Shown here one piece after another: positions 26,961-36,193 of a DNA stretch of 64,000 bases. The stretch is from Sphingobacterium detergens. Its GTDB lineage: Bacteria; Bacteroidota; Bacteroidia; Sphingobacteriales; Sphingobacteriaceae. The first letter of the stretch is position 1. Each line of letters opens with the position of its first letter. The DNA lies in contig NZ_RAPY01000001.1 of the NCBI RefSeq assembly GCF_003610355.1, forward strand, positions 2,162,500 through 2,226,499. The letters are read 5' to 3'. A program made the position numbers and the translations under genes. The notes under the pieces are model-generated. The model was not told the DNA's origin and made no database searches. It saw only the letters and a program-made list of their open reading frames with translations.

Positions 26961-28511
26961 CTACTGTCCGTTGATTATTTCATCCGCTATTTTCTCGGCA
27001 ATCATGATGACAGTGAGGTTGGGTGCTGCAGATACTGGTTCCGGAAAAATAGAGGCATCCACTACCCGTAGGTTTGTTGTTTTGTATACCTTTCCATTAA
27101 AATCGACCACAGCATAAGGATCCCCTTCCAGTCCCATCGGCGCAGTTGAGAAAGGATGATGATAGGTATCTAACGATGCTTTTGCTGCTGTAATAATTTC
27201 CTCATCTGAGGCCCCGGGTGCAGGATTGAGCTCCTGTAAAATATAATCTTTCAAGGGGCTCGTCTGTCCAAGCTTTTCAGCAATACGAATGCCTTCGATC
27301 AGACGCTTCCGATCCTCCTCTTCCCCCAGAAAATTGAGATCTATCAGTGGCATGACAGCAGGGTCACGACTTGCTATTTTGAAAGTCCCTTTAGATTTTG
27401 GATTTGTAAGCGCTACGGCCAATACAAAACCTCTACCACTAGGACTCAGCTCATGCGGAAATAAATGTGTCCCCGTAATATGGATATCAAGTTCCCCTTC
27501 TTTGGCTAAAGAAGTTTTTGTCCAAACAATAGCAGCGATCGCTGGATGGAATTCACCTGATGTTTCAGGATTGACGGCATAGGCATTATAGAAAAAAGGA
27601 TGATCGTACAACTTCGCCCCCACAGGTAATGCCGAAATCACCGGAATACCCAAATTCTCCAGATCTTCACTTTTTCCAATGCCCGACCGTTGTAAAATCG
27701 CCGGTGTACCATAAGCACCAGCGGAAAGGATGATTTCCTCGCCTCTAAATTCTTGTCCATCCGTCAGCCGGATACCAGCAGCTTTTAGCTTCTCAAACAA
27801 GACGACATCTACCTGAGCATCCCCTATCACCGTAAGGTTCGGCCTGCTTCTGATCGATTCATTGAGATAAGCTATACCTGTATTGATACGTATATTATGT
27901 ATATTGTTCATGGGATATACCCCCACTCCCTCCTGTTTATTGCCGTTAAAATCTACGCTTAAGTCTTCATATCCATTGTCTACAGCCGCATCTATCATTT
28001 TTTTATGCAGTAAGGAGACATCTTTTGCGGAATACTGATGTACCGGCAAAGGACCATTCGTACCATGAATTTCAGAATCAACGATATTAGAGGTTTCCAA
28101 TTTTTTATAATATGGCAATACTTCCTCCCATGACCAGCCCTCAATACCATATCGTGCTGCCCAATTTCTGAAATCGGCAGGTAGGGCCCTTGCTGCGACG
28201 CCCGCGTTGACGGCTGAACTACCACCCAATATTTTCCCTCGAGGAAGGGGCATTGACCGATTGATATATCCTGGGGTTGAACTGAAGCCCCAGTCGAAGC
28301 GTGTATCACCCATCGATGCCAAATTATCTCTATCCGCGATAACAGTTGGATAACCTTTCGAATCAAACAGAGCTCCCGCTTCCAGGACAAGTACTTTTTT
28401 ATTTGGATCGGCAGAGAGACGATTACCGAGCACAGCACCTGCTGAACCCGCTCCCACGATGATGTAATCGTAGTAAACCTCTGTCGCAAACTCCACTTTA
28501 TTTATTTCCAT
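26961..28511 (-). CDS. GMC-family FAD oxidoreductase (choline-dehydrogenase-like)
   Basis: 516 residues. FAD-binding N-terminus YIIVGAGSAGAVLGNRL, second GMC signature near RGKILGGSSAVNAGVAARA, and the C-terminal active-site region TYHHPFSTAPMG with the proton-abstracting His. It oxidises primary or secondary alcohols; the exact substrate cannot be told. First gene of the series, 48 bp ahead of the aldehyde dehydrogenase. Confidence 0.92.
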   Translation of the reverse strand: MEINKVEFATEVYYDYIIVGAGSAGAVLGNRLSADPNKKVLVLEAGALFDSKGYPTVIADRDNLASMGDTRFDWGFSSTPGYINRSMPLPRGKILGGSSAVNAGVAARALPADFRNWAARYGIEGWSWEEVLPYYKKLETSNIVDSEIHGTNGPLPVHQYSAKDVSLLHKKMIDAAVDNGYEDLSVDFNGNKQEGVGVYPMNNIHNIRINTGIAYLNESIRSRPNLTVIGDAQVDVVLFEKLKAAGIRLTDGQEFRGEEIILSAGAYGTPAILQRSGIGKSEDLENLGIPVISALPVGAKLYDHPFFYNAYAVNPETSGEFHPAIAAIVWTKTSLAKEGELDIHITGTHLFPHELSPSGRGFVLAVALTNPKSKGTFKIASRDPAVMPLIDLNFLGEEEDRKRLIEGIRIAEKLGQTSPLKDYILQELNPAPGASDEEIITAAKASLDTYHHPFSTAPMGLEGDPYAVVDFNGKVYKTTNLRVVDASIFPEPVSAAPNLTVIMIAEKIADEIINGQ

Positions 28512-28569
28512 ATCGTAAAATTTATATACGACCAGATCCTGGCCATATCATGTATAAATAATCGTAAAG

Positions 28570-28583
28570 TTAGCGAGCGCTAA
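28570..28583. promoter_or_regulatory. TTAGCG-AG-CGCTAA inverted repeat upstream of the GMC gene
   Basis: A perfect 6-bp inverted repeat with 2-base spacer lies about 58 bp before the GMC start, in the gap between it and the AraC gene. It is a candidate operator, though AraC-family sites are more often direct repeats. Confidence 0.35.
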
Positions 28584-28636
28584 TACCTAAGGAAAGGTAA
28601 AAAAAGGTCAAATACTGGTGAAAACACGAACAATAA

Positions 28637-29518
28637 TCAGTACCTGTGGAAAAGGGACTTTCGAAACTGTTCCGGAGATAATTTTGTATATTTTTTAAAA
28701 AATTTAGTGAAGTTGGTTGGTTCATTAAAGCCGAGTAAATAAGCTATTTCCTTAACCTGAAGCGATGGATCAATCAGCATCCGTTTGCTCTCTAAAATTA
28801 AATGTTCCTGAATAACCGTTTTAGGAGATTTGCCAAAGTACCGCTCTGTTAATTTTTGAAGATTACGGATACTAATCCCCATTTTACCCGCATATTGGGC
28901 TACCTTGTATTGCTTTTCATAGTGTTTTTCCAACAGGCCTTTGAATAAAAGCGCATGATGAAAATCGCTACTTTTTTTTAGTGGCAAATAATTATCTCTA
29001 CGTTTTATGCGAAGGAGAATCAGCAGTAAAGAGGACAAATAACTCTGTAAAATACCCTCCTGCAATTCATCATAAGTAGTTGATAATTCCTGTTGAATCA
29101 TTTCAGTCAGCGCATTCACCTGCTGTCTTTTCTCCACTTCGATATTGAAAAGACAACCATAGGAAAGTTCGTTCAGGAATCGCTTTACATCCGATATAAA
29201 CTCGTTATCCGATTTATGCAGCAGAAAATCCGCAGTGAAAGCGATAATGGTACCATCAGCACCTTCAGTAGAAAAAAAAGCATGAACTTGACCCGGTCTG
29301 ATTATTAAAAAATCGCCTTTTTCAATGGGATGCACTTCAAAATCGATCAAATGCTTTGATACACCCGCAGTGACAAAAAGTAAGATATAAAAATTTGCCC
29401 GATGTGGTGTTAAAACACTTTCTTTCCCTTTTTCTATACGCTCAGCGAATGAGATAGTATGAATAAGTTGACGATTATTGCTTATTGGTGTAAAATCGAA
29501 AGTGTTAATTTTGTTCAT
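28637..29518 (-). CDS. AraC-family transcriptional regulator
   Basis: 293 residues from the Met of MNKINTFDFTPISNN. The frame is open to 29581, but the added hydrophobic leader is not part of the fold. An N-terminal cupin-like effector domain (HPIEKGDFLIIRPGQVHAFF) is followed by the double HTH at the C-terminus (KVAQYAGKMGISIRNLQKL, VKEIAYLLGFNEPTNFTKFF). It lies directly upstream of the oxidative operon on the same strand, with 125 bp between, so it is the probable regulator of the GMC/ALDH/ABM/P450 genes. Confidence 0.9.
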   Translation of the reverse strand: MNKINTFDFTPISNNRQLIHTISFAERIEKGKESVLTPHRANFYILLFVTAGVSKHLIDFEVHPIEKGDFLIIRPGQVHAFFSTEGADGTIIAFTADFLLHKSDNEFISDVKRFLNELSYGCLFNIEVEKRQQVNALTEMIQQELSTTYDELQEGILQSYLSSLLLILLRIKRRDNYLPLKKSSDFHHALLFKGLLEKHYEKQYKVAQYAGKMGISIRNLQKLTERYFGKSPKTVIQEHLILESKRMLIDPSLQVKEIAYLLGFNEPTNFTKFFKKYTKLSPEQFRKSLFHRY

Positions 29519-29760
29519 ACATTTATAATTCCCATTGAATATAATGAAAAAGCTGTAAATAATTAAAAACGGACAATCCATCAGCTAATTGCTATCTGTC
29601 TGATCATATTTCGACTTTACATCAGTAAGTATAAAAATGGTGGATAAGTGTCAATAAAAGTTAATATAGTTTAAGTTTATCCATAACTAACTTATTATAT
29701 TAGCCACTTTTTAAAATAAAGAAAATTAAATTTACTTAACCTAAATCGTATATCATCACT

Positions 29761-31044
29761 ATGCCTCTTTTGAGATTTTATCGTTGTTATTTTATAATAT
29801 TTATTACGGTTCTCTGTAGTTGTCATGCCGTAGCACAGGATCTTTTTTCCTTTGTTGAGAAAAAATTCAATCTCCAAAACTCCGCGATGAATTCATATGA
29901 TATCCATTCGGAAAAAGGCAAAAGGACGGCCATTCTATTCAATGGAAATGCGCTCAAAATAAAGGATTTCAGTATTGAATTTGACGTCACCCCGAAAAAC
30001 TCACAATCAAAATTTGGGATTATCGCAAGCTATCAAAATAGTAAGGATTGGCTGTATATCGGCTGTGATTCAACCTCTGATGTGCTGACCCATTCACATT
30101 GGAACCTTCGTCGTCCTCATGCCAAAATGCTACTGGACAAAGACATTGTAAAGTTTTATAAAGACTTTAAACGCCACGTAATGATCAAATTGGAGGGAAC
30201 GGTGGTCACCGTGTATGTAGATGGCGAAAAAATTATCCAACAACAGGCTGATGATTTGCAAACAAAAGCAGGTAGTATTGGATTTATGGTTCATAACGGT
30301 GGTGCGGTACATCTAGCAAACGTAAGATTAAGTGAGATAAAGCCTCGGGCCGAAAAAGAAGTAACAGCTTTACCGATCTTACTTCAAAACAAAGAGCTTG
30401 AGGTTACATTTGCAAAAGAATACCCGGCTGTCATACAATACACATTGCTAAATCGCGGAGTTCAAGTTGATGGGATGCAATCCAATAAACGGACTTTTAG
30501 CATTAATGGCATAGAATATCAAGGCATTTCTATAGCAAAAAAGCAAGGTGAGCAGCTTGTCTATCAGACAACATTACCTCAGATAAAAGTATCATTTGAT
30601 ACGGAGTTTTCCCTTCAAGGAAAGCACTTGCAGATGCAGGTCACAAATCTTAAAGAAACCGGTACGCTAAAGGTAAAGACGCTCGCTTTTCCAAATCACG
30701 ACCTTGTACGGATTAAACAATCACCAGATGCCCAGCTTTCTATCGCACATGGTGCCGAGAAAGACGAGTATTTTCGCCTTTCAGCGTTGGTTCCGAACGC
30801 GAGCTCAAAATCCGCTAGCATCGCTATTTTAAATACGAAACAAGTAGCAGCAACGATCCTGTCCAATTCAATCTATAATGCGGAACAAATCCGCTATCGA
30901 ACAATTGAACATCATGGACAGCAATCCACATCATTGTTTTCTGAGGAATGGATCATCCGCGGTATTGATAGAAAAATATTGCCCCTGCCCCAATTGACTG
31001 TTATCCTTACGGAAGACAGCAATCAGGATGGACAGGTCAATTGA
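29761..31044 (+). CDS. N-terminal half of the split GH101 gene
   Basis: 427 residues: signal peptide (FIIFITVLCSCHAVAQ), a concanavalin/LamG-like domain at about 45-200 (FSIEFDVTPKNSQSKFGI, GSIGFMVHNGGAVHLANVRL), then the start of the supersandwich domain to the TGA. It lacks the catalytic barrel, so this product alone would have no hydrolase activity. Confidence 0.7.
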   Translation: MPLLRFYRCYFIIFITVLCSCHAVAQDLFSFVEKKFNLQNSAMNSYDIHSEKGKRTAILFNGNALKIKDFSIEFDVTPKNSQSKFGIIASYQNSKDWLYIGCDSTSDVLTHSHWNLRRPHAKMLLDKDIVKFYKDFKRHVMIKLEGTVVTVYVDGEKIIQQQADDLQTKAGSIGFMVHNGGAVHLANVRLSEIKPRAEKEVTALPILLQNKELEVTFAKEYPAVIQYTLLNRGVQVDGMQSNKRTFSINGIEYQGISIAKKQGEQLVYQTTLPQIKVSFDTEFSLQGKHLQMQVTNLKETGTLKVKTLAFPNHDLVRIKQSPDAQLSIAHGAEKDEYFRLSALVPNASSKSASIAILNTKQVAATILSNSIYNAEQIRYRTIEHHGQQSTSLFSEEWIIRGIDRKILPLPQLTVILTEDSNQDGQVN

Positions 31045-31098
31045 CAAGATGCGGCTTATGAACTCGCTAAAATATTCCCAAAACCATTTGGAAGTGAT

Positions 31099-33147
31099 AT
31101 GAACCGAAATAGCTATGCTACGATTACAATGAATTTTGCTAGTGGTGGTCAGTATCCCTTTTTGAGACAGCTCGACAACATAAAGAAATTCTATTTGGCA
31201 ACAGATGGCTATCCCCAGGTTATAGAACTAAAAGGTTATCAGTCTGAAGGACACGATAGTGGACATCCGGATTACGCGGGCAATTACAATCAACGCGCAG
31301 GTGGCTACAGGCAGTTAAAAGCATTAACTAGATTAGCAAAAAATTACAATACAGCTATCGGTGTTCATATCAATCATAGTGAGGCCTATCCTGAGGCCAA
31401 AGCCTATAGCAATCGAATTATGACCGACGTACCGGGCTGGTCATGGTTAGACCAGGCTTATCTAATCAATAAAAAGCAAGATATCCTGGACGGTACATTT
31501 CAAAAACGTATCCAAATGCTCAAAAATGAACTGCCGGACTTAGCATTTGTATACCTTGATACTTATCGTGAAGAACGTAGTATCGCCCATTATACAGCCA
31601 ATTTATTTAATCAAATGAAATGGGGTATATGGACTGAAGAACCTAATATTTTCTTCAGTTCAGCCAGTTGGACACATTATATACCCGATTCGAAGAGTCT
31701 GATTTCACGATTCGTATTACATCAGAATAGAGATGGATTTGCACAACATCCTTTACTAATGGCTGGTTACGACAGAGGAGCATCAATCGGTTTTATGGGC
31801 TGGCAAAAAGGAAAAGACTTCAACCAAGTATTACGCAATTTCTTTACCCTGCAGCTGCCTTATCGTTATATGATGCACTCGCCATTAAAAACAATTGATG
31901 AAAACAGGGCTATTTTTGACAATGGATTGCATTGCTTTGTTGCCAATGGGCAACATACCATGGAGAAAGAGGGAAAGACATTAAAGAAAGGAAATACAAT
32001 ATTTATACCTTGGGATCCGATAAAAGAAGACAAAATCTATTTTTACAGTGACACAAATTTAAGCTCAACTTGGCAACTTCCAGCAAGCTGGCGTGGGCTC
32101 AAAACAATCTTTCTTTATAAACTCACAGCGAAGGGGAAATATCTTATCGAACAATCTCCTGTTAACACCACGAATAACAGTATTACTTTACAGCCATCAG
32201 CCGGTCAAGGTTATGTAATTTATAAGCGACCTGCAACTCCTGAGCCACCAATGAAATGGGGTGAAGGTAGCGGCATCGATAATCCCGGTTTCGATAATGA
32301 TCTGGAAGGTTGGGCGACAACGAATACGTCCGCTAGTGTAAAAACATTATCTTATGGACAAGATGTACTTCAGCTATCAAAAGAGAGCGAGATCAGGCAA
32401 CAGCTGCCTGTAGAAAAAGGCAGGTATTATGATATTTCGGTGTGGGTACAAGTGAATGGTCATGGAAAAGCTACGCTAAAAGCTGGCAATCAAGAAATAT
32501 ACATCAATGAAAGTACGGTGAAAAACTTTTTTGATAATACAGATCGTTACAACAGTTATTTCCAACGTATGAAAGTCACCTTAAAAGCTGAAAGTGAAGA
32601 ATTACCTTTGTTATTATCGTTTAAAAGTGCAAGTGATAGCTCATCAGCATATTTTGATGATGTGAGAATTGTGCAAAAACAGATTCCCTTTACGAAAGAA
32701 GATAAAACTTATTACCGCGAAGACTTTGAAGAAATCGACGAAGGCTGGGGGCCTTTTATCCCAAGTCAATCAAGTGCTTTCAAAACACATTTATCGGAAA
32801 GGCATACCCTCTATACGGACGATAATATTGCTGGACGATATGCTTTGAAAACTTGGAATGAACGAGATGGCGAAGTCTACAGAACCTCCCCGACCATCAT
32901 TCAGCTTAAACCGGGCAAGCAATATAAGCTAAGTTTTGATTATAATTCATCTACTGATGGTGTGTATCAGGTTGTCGTCCAATCCAATAAAGATAAAAAA
33001 GAAGTATTAAGGCAAAAACTGAATGGTGTCGGACATTTTGCCCAATTTTTCAATGTTGAGCAGTCGGATGATTATTATATCACAATTGTAAAATCGGGGA
33101 ATGGTACATTTATATTGGACAATTTTGAATTAATTGAGGAAGATTAA
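31099..33147 (+). CDS. C-terminal, catalytic half of the split GH101 gene
   Basis: 682 residues from the first Met after the TGA. The GH101 barrel is recognised by VIELKGYQSEGHDSGHPDY and IGVHINHSEAYPEA; the likely nucleophile is Asp154 in AFVYLDTYREE and the likely acid/base is Glu180 or Glu181 in GIWTEEPNIFF. Two carbohydrate-binding-like beta domains follow (from about 390 and 530). There is no signal peptide, so if expressed it would remain in the cytoplasm. Confidence 0.7.
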   Translation: MNRNSYATITMNFASGGQYPFLRQLDNIKKFYLATDGYPQVIELKGYQSEGHDSGHPDYAGNYNQRAGGYRQLKALTRLAKNYNTAIGVHINHSEAYPEAKAYSNRIMTDVPGWSWLDQAYLINKKQDILDGTFQKRIQMLKNELPDLAFVYLDTYREERSIAHYTANLFNQMKWGIWTEEPNIFFSSASWTHYIPDSKSLISRFVLHQNRDGFAQHPLLMAGYDRGASIGFMGWQKGKDFNQVLRNFFTLQLPYRYMMHSPLKTIDENRAIFDNGLHCFVANGQHTMEKEGKTLKKGNTIFIPWDPIKEDKIYFYSDTNLSSTWQLPASWRGLKTIFLYKLTAKGKYLIEQSPVNTTNNSITLQPSAGQGYVIYKRPATPEPPMKWGEGSGIDNPGFDNDLEGWATTNTSASVKTLSYGQDVLQLSKESEIRQQLPVEKGRYYDISVWVQVNGHGKATLKAGNQEIYINESTVKNFFDNTDRYNSYFQRMKVTLKAESEELPLLLSFKSASDSSSAYFDDVRIVQKQIPFTKEDKTYYREDFEEIDEGWGPFIPSQSSAFKTHLSERHTLYTDDNIAGRYALKTWNERDGEVYRTSPTIIQLKPGKQYKLSFDYNSSTDGVYQVVVQSNKDKKEVLRQKLNGVGHFAQFFNVEQSDDYYITIVKSGNGTFILDNFELIEED

Positions 33148-33158
33148 AACAGATGAAC

Positions 33159-33203
33159 ACAATTAGCTCGGTCTCTTGAAGGGCATGAGACAGGGCTAAT
33201 TGT
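33159..33203 (+). terminator. Hairpin after the GH101 gene
   Basis: ACAATTAGC pairs with GCTAATTGT, with an inner TCTC/GAGA pair, 12 bp after the stop; a T/A-rich tail follows. Confidence 0.6.
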
Positions 33204-33229
33204 ATTTAAATTATCAAAACAACCATCTT

Positions 33230-33421
33230 CTACTTCACTTCCCGCAAGTGTTTCCTTAACCAGGTGACAACAACCCGCCTATCCTGAATATTGTATTTTT
33301 TCATCGCCTCCTCAAGCCATAGCTCACCATTAACAATCGCATTAACCACCTCCTTTTTAATCTCTTTTGTATAGCGGGTTTTAAATTTATTGAACTCTTC
33401 CATTATAGCAATATTTAGCAT
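33230..33421 (-). CDS. Small HTH-like protein, possible orphan transposase OrfA
   Basis: 63 residues, or 57 from the inner Met of MEEFNKFKTRY. Helical, basic, with a pattern like IS3-type OrfA HTH regions (KTRYTKEIKKEVVNAIVNGE ... YNIQDRRVVVTWLRKHL). No OrfB or terminal repeats are nearby, so it may be an old IS relic or a small domesticated regulator. It is on the same strand as, and 34 bp downstream of, the pentapeptide gene. Confidence 0.5.
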   Translation of the reverse strand: MLNIAIMEEFNKFKTRYTKEIKKEVVNAIVNGELWLEEAMKKYNIQDRRVVVTWLRKHLREVK

Positions 33422-33455
33422 ACGATTAAACGAAATTTGAGAAATTGTACGGCCG

Positions 33456-34223
33456 TCAAGAAGCCTTTAGAAGCTCAACGATGCGCTGAACTCGTGTATC
33501 ACGCGACTCATCAAATGTTTTTAGATCGATCAGCAGCATGGGCATTCCCTGGCTATCCGTGTTAAATAATGACCGATCTATAAATTCTCTGCAAAAATCC
33601 TTGGACTCTTTATCAGAAAATATCCTTCTACACTTATTTAAAAAGCTATCAAAAAATTGGAGCGGATTAATAACGGTTTTAAGATGACTCTTATCCGGAA
33701 ATTTAATATTGGACAAATCCAGTCCCCTGGAGAAAACGACGTCGTTTAATTCGGCTCCTTCAAAGTTGATAGATGGTTTTTTTAAAGGCTTAAGCTTTTT
33801 TATAATAAAAAAATCCCGTGCATATAGGCTTTCAGCAGATGATACCCCATAAAACCAAGAGGAGTCTATTTTCCCATCAAAAACGACAGCAGACATTTCA
33901 GTACCGTCAAACAAGGTTTTATTAAAATTATTAGTGGAAAACATGAGTTTTTCAATCTTTATATTTCCGATAACAGTTTTTAAAAAATTGTTCGATTTAA
34001 ATGTACAATCATACCATGATCCCAGGTTTTTAAAAACTGTAGACTGAAAGTTGCAGTCAATAAATTCACAGGAAGTAAAATGGCAGTTCAGGAATACCGA
34101 ATTACTAAAATCTTTTGACTTGATCGTACTCTTGATAAAAGAGCAATTTTTAAAAATTTTATAACTGAAATCAAAGGTTTCTATCTCATTTTGTCCAAAG
34201 ACTTTTTCTATTGCATGCTCCAT
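33456..34223 (-). CDS. Pentapeptide-repeat-like protein
   Basis: 255 residues without signal peptide. The first 150 residues contain degenerate pentapeptide repeats with regularly spaced F/C/S/T (FDFSYKIFKNCSFIKSTI, FLNCHFTSCEFIDCNFQST), and a shorter set follows near 150-175. The C-terminal part (FLNKCRRIFSDKESKDFCRE ... RVQRIVELLKAS) is helical and without recognised domain. Function unknown. A second protein of this type with an HTH lies at 4048-4971, but the repeats are not close copies. Confidence 0.7.
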   Translation of the reverse strand: MEHAIEKVFGQNEIETFDFSYKIFKNCSFIKSTIKSKDFSNSVFLNCHFTSCEFIDCNFQSTVFKNLGSWYDCTFKSNNFLKTVIGNIKIEKLMFSTNNFNKTLFDGTEMSAVVFDGKIDSSWFYGVSSAESLYARDFFIIKKLKPLKKPSINFEGAELNDVVFSRGLDLSNIKFPDKSHLKTVINPLQFFDSFLNKCRRIFSDKESKDFCREFIDRSLFNTDSQGMPMLLIDLKTFDESRDTRVQRIVELLKAS

Positions 34224-34258
34224 AGCGAGTTGACGAATTTTAGATTTGTTAAAAAAGC

Positions 34259-34278
34259 AACCTGTCTAGCGACAGGTT
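34259..34278 (-). terminator. Terminator of the first fimbrillin-like gene
   Basis: A perfect 8-bp stem (AACCTGTC/GACAGGTT, loop of 4) is followed on the minus strand by six T, about 65 bp after the stop of the fimbrillin-like gene. Confidence 0.8.
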
Positions 34279-34344
34279 ACTTTTTACCGTAATTTTGGAA
34301 AAACTACTACACTAACGATTATTTATTAAAATAGAAGGGCAATA

Positions 34345-36003
34345 TTAGTTTCTTACACAGCGTATGTTTCTCATCTGTGTTTGAATAAAGTCAACACCAA
34401 TAACAGAAACATTGAGTACACTTGCCGTAAGATCGGCATTGACAGTATTAAAAAGACCACGGTCGGCATGATAATACCAAGCGCCAAAACCGGCCAATCC
34501 ACCCAAATCCACCCCAGCAGAACCAGTCCAGAACTCAGCATTCGTTCCAAAATTCCCTAAGTTCACTTGTACAATGCCGTTTACAAAAGCAAAAGAAGTA
34601 CTCTCGCCATTAAAGTTAAAGTGGAGTTTATTATTTGGATAAGGAGCTGCTACACCAGTTGCATCATATTCCGCATAGCCACGGTTATTAGTAGAACCGT
34701 AGGTGGCTTTTTTTGCACCAATACCTAAAAATCCAGTTAATTTTCTAAAGTCATTCTCACTTGCCGTACGCCATATACCCGCTGGATATACCTCAGCACA
34801 TGGATCACTATTTTTTCCAAACTGATCTGGAACCAAACCTTTGAACGAGAAGAATGTATTTCTGGCATTGGAATGCGCATAGGTATGGTGAAAACGATAA
34901 GGGTTATGTCCAGCCTGATAGTAAATATTCTGTCTGGCCCAACGTACACCATCTATGGTCAAAGGCGATTCGATCAGGTTAACAAGCAAACGTTGGCTGT
35001 TTCCTAATGACGGTGTCACGTTAAATACAAAGTTGACAGGTGTCGCCGAAAATTGGCGGGTCGTACCATTATCAATTTTTAATGCCAGGTTCGAAACAGC
35101 TACTTTGATACCGCCGGAAACCGCCGCAGGATCTGCGGTATACGCATAGGCAATCTTTGCATCCTGGTAAGCAAGATCAATATCGGTAAAGGTTGCAAAT
35201 GGAATCTCCAAGTCAGCAGCGACAAGATCGCTAAGGCCACCTGTAGCGACGTCAATAGTTGCCGTTTTTAATCCCGCAACAGCGACTTTAGCACCAGACA
35301 TATTTGCAAACATCCCTTGTGAATTAAGTTCAACGCCCAATCGCGCAAATTTATGCTTGAAAGCAATATTAATAGGCACATTCACGGTCGTTCCACCAGT
35401 CGGTACAGTCGTCACACCTGTCGCATACAAAATATCTTTACCAGCAGGGAGGTTGATTTTTGTATTGCCAGAAGTAATATCCGGCACATCTTCGCCTGTA
35501 TTATAGGATAACGCTACCCATTTATAGGTTGTTCCCTGTTGAACATCGATTGTCCCCTGCGTCCCCGAAGTAAACAGTGTTGATGAAATCAGCTGTGTAC
35601 CATCCTGTGAAAATAGATACAAACGATATTTGACACCATTGTCTATCGCTGCTGCTCTGACGCCAGTCGAGCTGCTGTTTGAAGCTGCTCTAACGACACG
35701 TTGTGAAGCTTTGAATGGCACATTATTGTCTACTGCCAAAACCGCATCAAATTCCGGAAATTCCACTACTTTAGCCGAACTTGGTTTTGATGCACTCGTA
35801 CCATTCACTGCGCCTTTTGTCCCAATATTTTGTCCTTCGTCTATACCGGAAACATTCAACACCAATTTGGTTCCCTCCAATTGTGCTGTTTCTTCAACTT
35901 GCTCGCGTTCTTTTGAACAGCTTAAAAAAGTGGTACTGCTAGCCAGTACCAAAGCAATGGATGCTGCAGTCCAACTTAAACGTTTTGCACGTAACATTTT
36001 CAT
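34345..36003 (-). CDS. Fimbrillin-like surface lipoprotein 1
   Basis: 552 residues. Lipobox in SSTTFLSCSKEREQ. The N-terminal half resembles FimA/Mfa1-type fimbrillin domains (VKYRLYLFSQDGTQL, YKWVALSYNTGEDVP, VPINIAFKHKFARLGVELN). The C-terminal part (VRWARQNIYYQAGHNPYRF ... DPCAEVYPAGIWRTASENDF) resembles the Fibrobacter-major-paralogue (FISUMP) domain. It should sit on the outer-membrane surface, perhaps as a pilus or adhesin component. A leader-like small ORF lies 28 bp upstream; paralogues are at 45967-47529 and 48376-50133. Confidence 0.75.
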   Translation of the reverse strand: MKMLRAKRLSWTAASIALVLASSTTFLSCSKEREQVEETAQLEGTKLVLNVSGIDEGQNIGTKGAVNGTSASKPSSAKVVEFPEFDAVLAVDNNVPFKASQRVVRAASNSSSTGVRAAAIDNGVKYRLYLFSQDGTQLISSTLFTSGTQGTIDVQQGTTYKWVALSYNTGEDVPDITSGNTKINLPAGKDILYATGVTTVPTGGTTVNVPINIAFKHKFARLGVELNSQGMFANMSGAKVAVAGLKTATIDVATGGLSDLVAADLEIPFATFTDIDLAYQDAKIAYAYTADPAAVSGGIKVAVSNLALKIDNGTTRQFSATPVNFVFNVTPSLGNSQRLLVNLIESPLTIDGVRWARQNIYYQAGHNPYRFHHTYAHSNARNTFFSFKGLVPDQFGKNSDPCAEVYPAGIWRTASENDFRKLTGFLGIGAKKATYGSTNNRGYAEYDATGVAAPYPNNKLHFNFNGESTSFAFVNGIVQVNLGNFGTNAEFWTGSAGVDLGGLAGFGAWYYHADRGLFNTVNADLTASVLNVSVIGVDFIQTQMRNIRCVRN

Positions 36004-36031
36004 AATTTTTTTTCTTTAAAATAGATGCTTA

Positions 36032-36193
36032 TTAAAAATCCCCATTACTCGTTCCACCACCACCAATGCCCCATTCATCTACGGCAGGAGTAGGAGTTCC
36101 GGTTGCCGCCGACCCAGCTGCAATACCTTGTTCAAGCTCTACACTTAGCACCTGAATCAAGGGTGCCACATAGGTTTTTTTTTCTTTTCTCAT
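36032..36193 (-). CDS. Small leader-like protein A (Y-V-x-P / ELEQGIAAGS motif)
   Basis: 53 residues. A basic start (MRKEKKTYVAP) is followed by a conserved block VELEQGIAAGSAA and a Gly/Thr/Asp-rich tail with one Trp (AVDEWGIGGGGTSNGDF). The same N-terminal block occurs in the small ORFs at 45742-45915 and 48144-48338, each next to a fimbrillin-like gene. No signal peptide or known family. It ends 28 bp before the lipoprotein gene and is probably co-transcribed with it. Conservation across three loci is the main evidence that it is translated. Confidence 0.7.
   Translation of the reverse strand: MRKEKKTYVAPLIQVLSVELEQGIAAGSAATGTPTPAVDEWGIGGGGTSNGDF

Larger units (their letters stand above)
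29761..33147 (+). pseudogene. GH101 endo-alpha-N-acetylgalactosaminidase gene, split by an in-frame TGA
   Basis: Reading through the TGA at 31042-31044 gives one continuous frame of 1129 codons with GH101 architecture: signal peptide, laminin-G-like domain, beta-supersandwich, TIM barrel, and C-terminal galactose-binding-like domains. The family removes Gal-beta-1,3-GalNAc from Ser/Thr of mucin-type glycoproteins. At the stop the sequence reads NQDGQVN-stop-QDAAYELA, where GH101 proteins typically have V-N-W-Q-D; one base change TGG to TGA explains it. No other lesion is visible. It is either a recent nonsense mutation or a sequencing error. No SusC/SusD pair is adjacent. Confidence 0.8.

Noticed and set aside
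31042..31044. TGA as a selenocysteine codon
   Set aside because: The family has Trp here, no selenoprotein role is known for GH101, and I see no SECIS-like hairpin right after the codon. A nonsense change or sequence error is simpler.
33230..33421. Intact insertion sequence
   Set aside because: Only an OrfA-like HTH stretch is present, without OrfB or terminal repeats.
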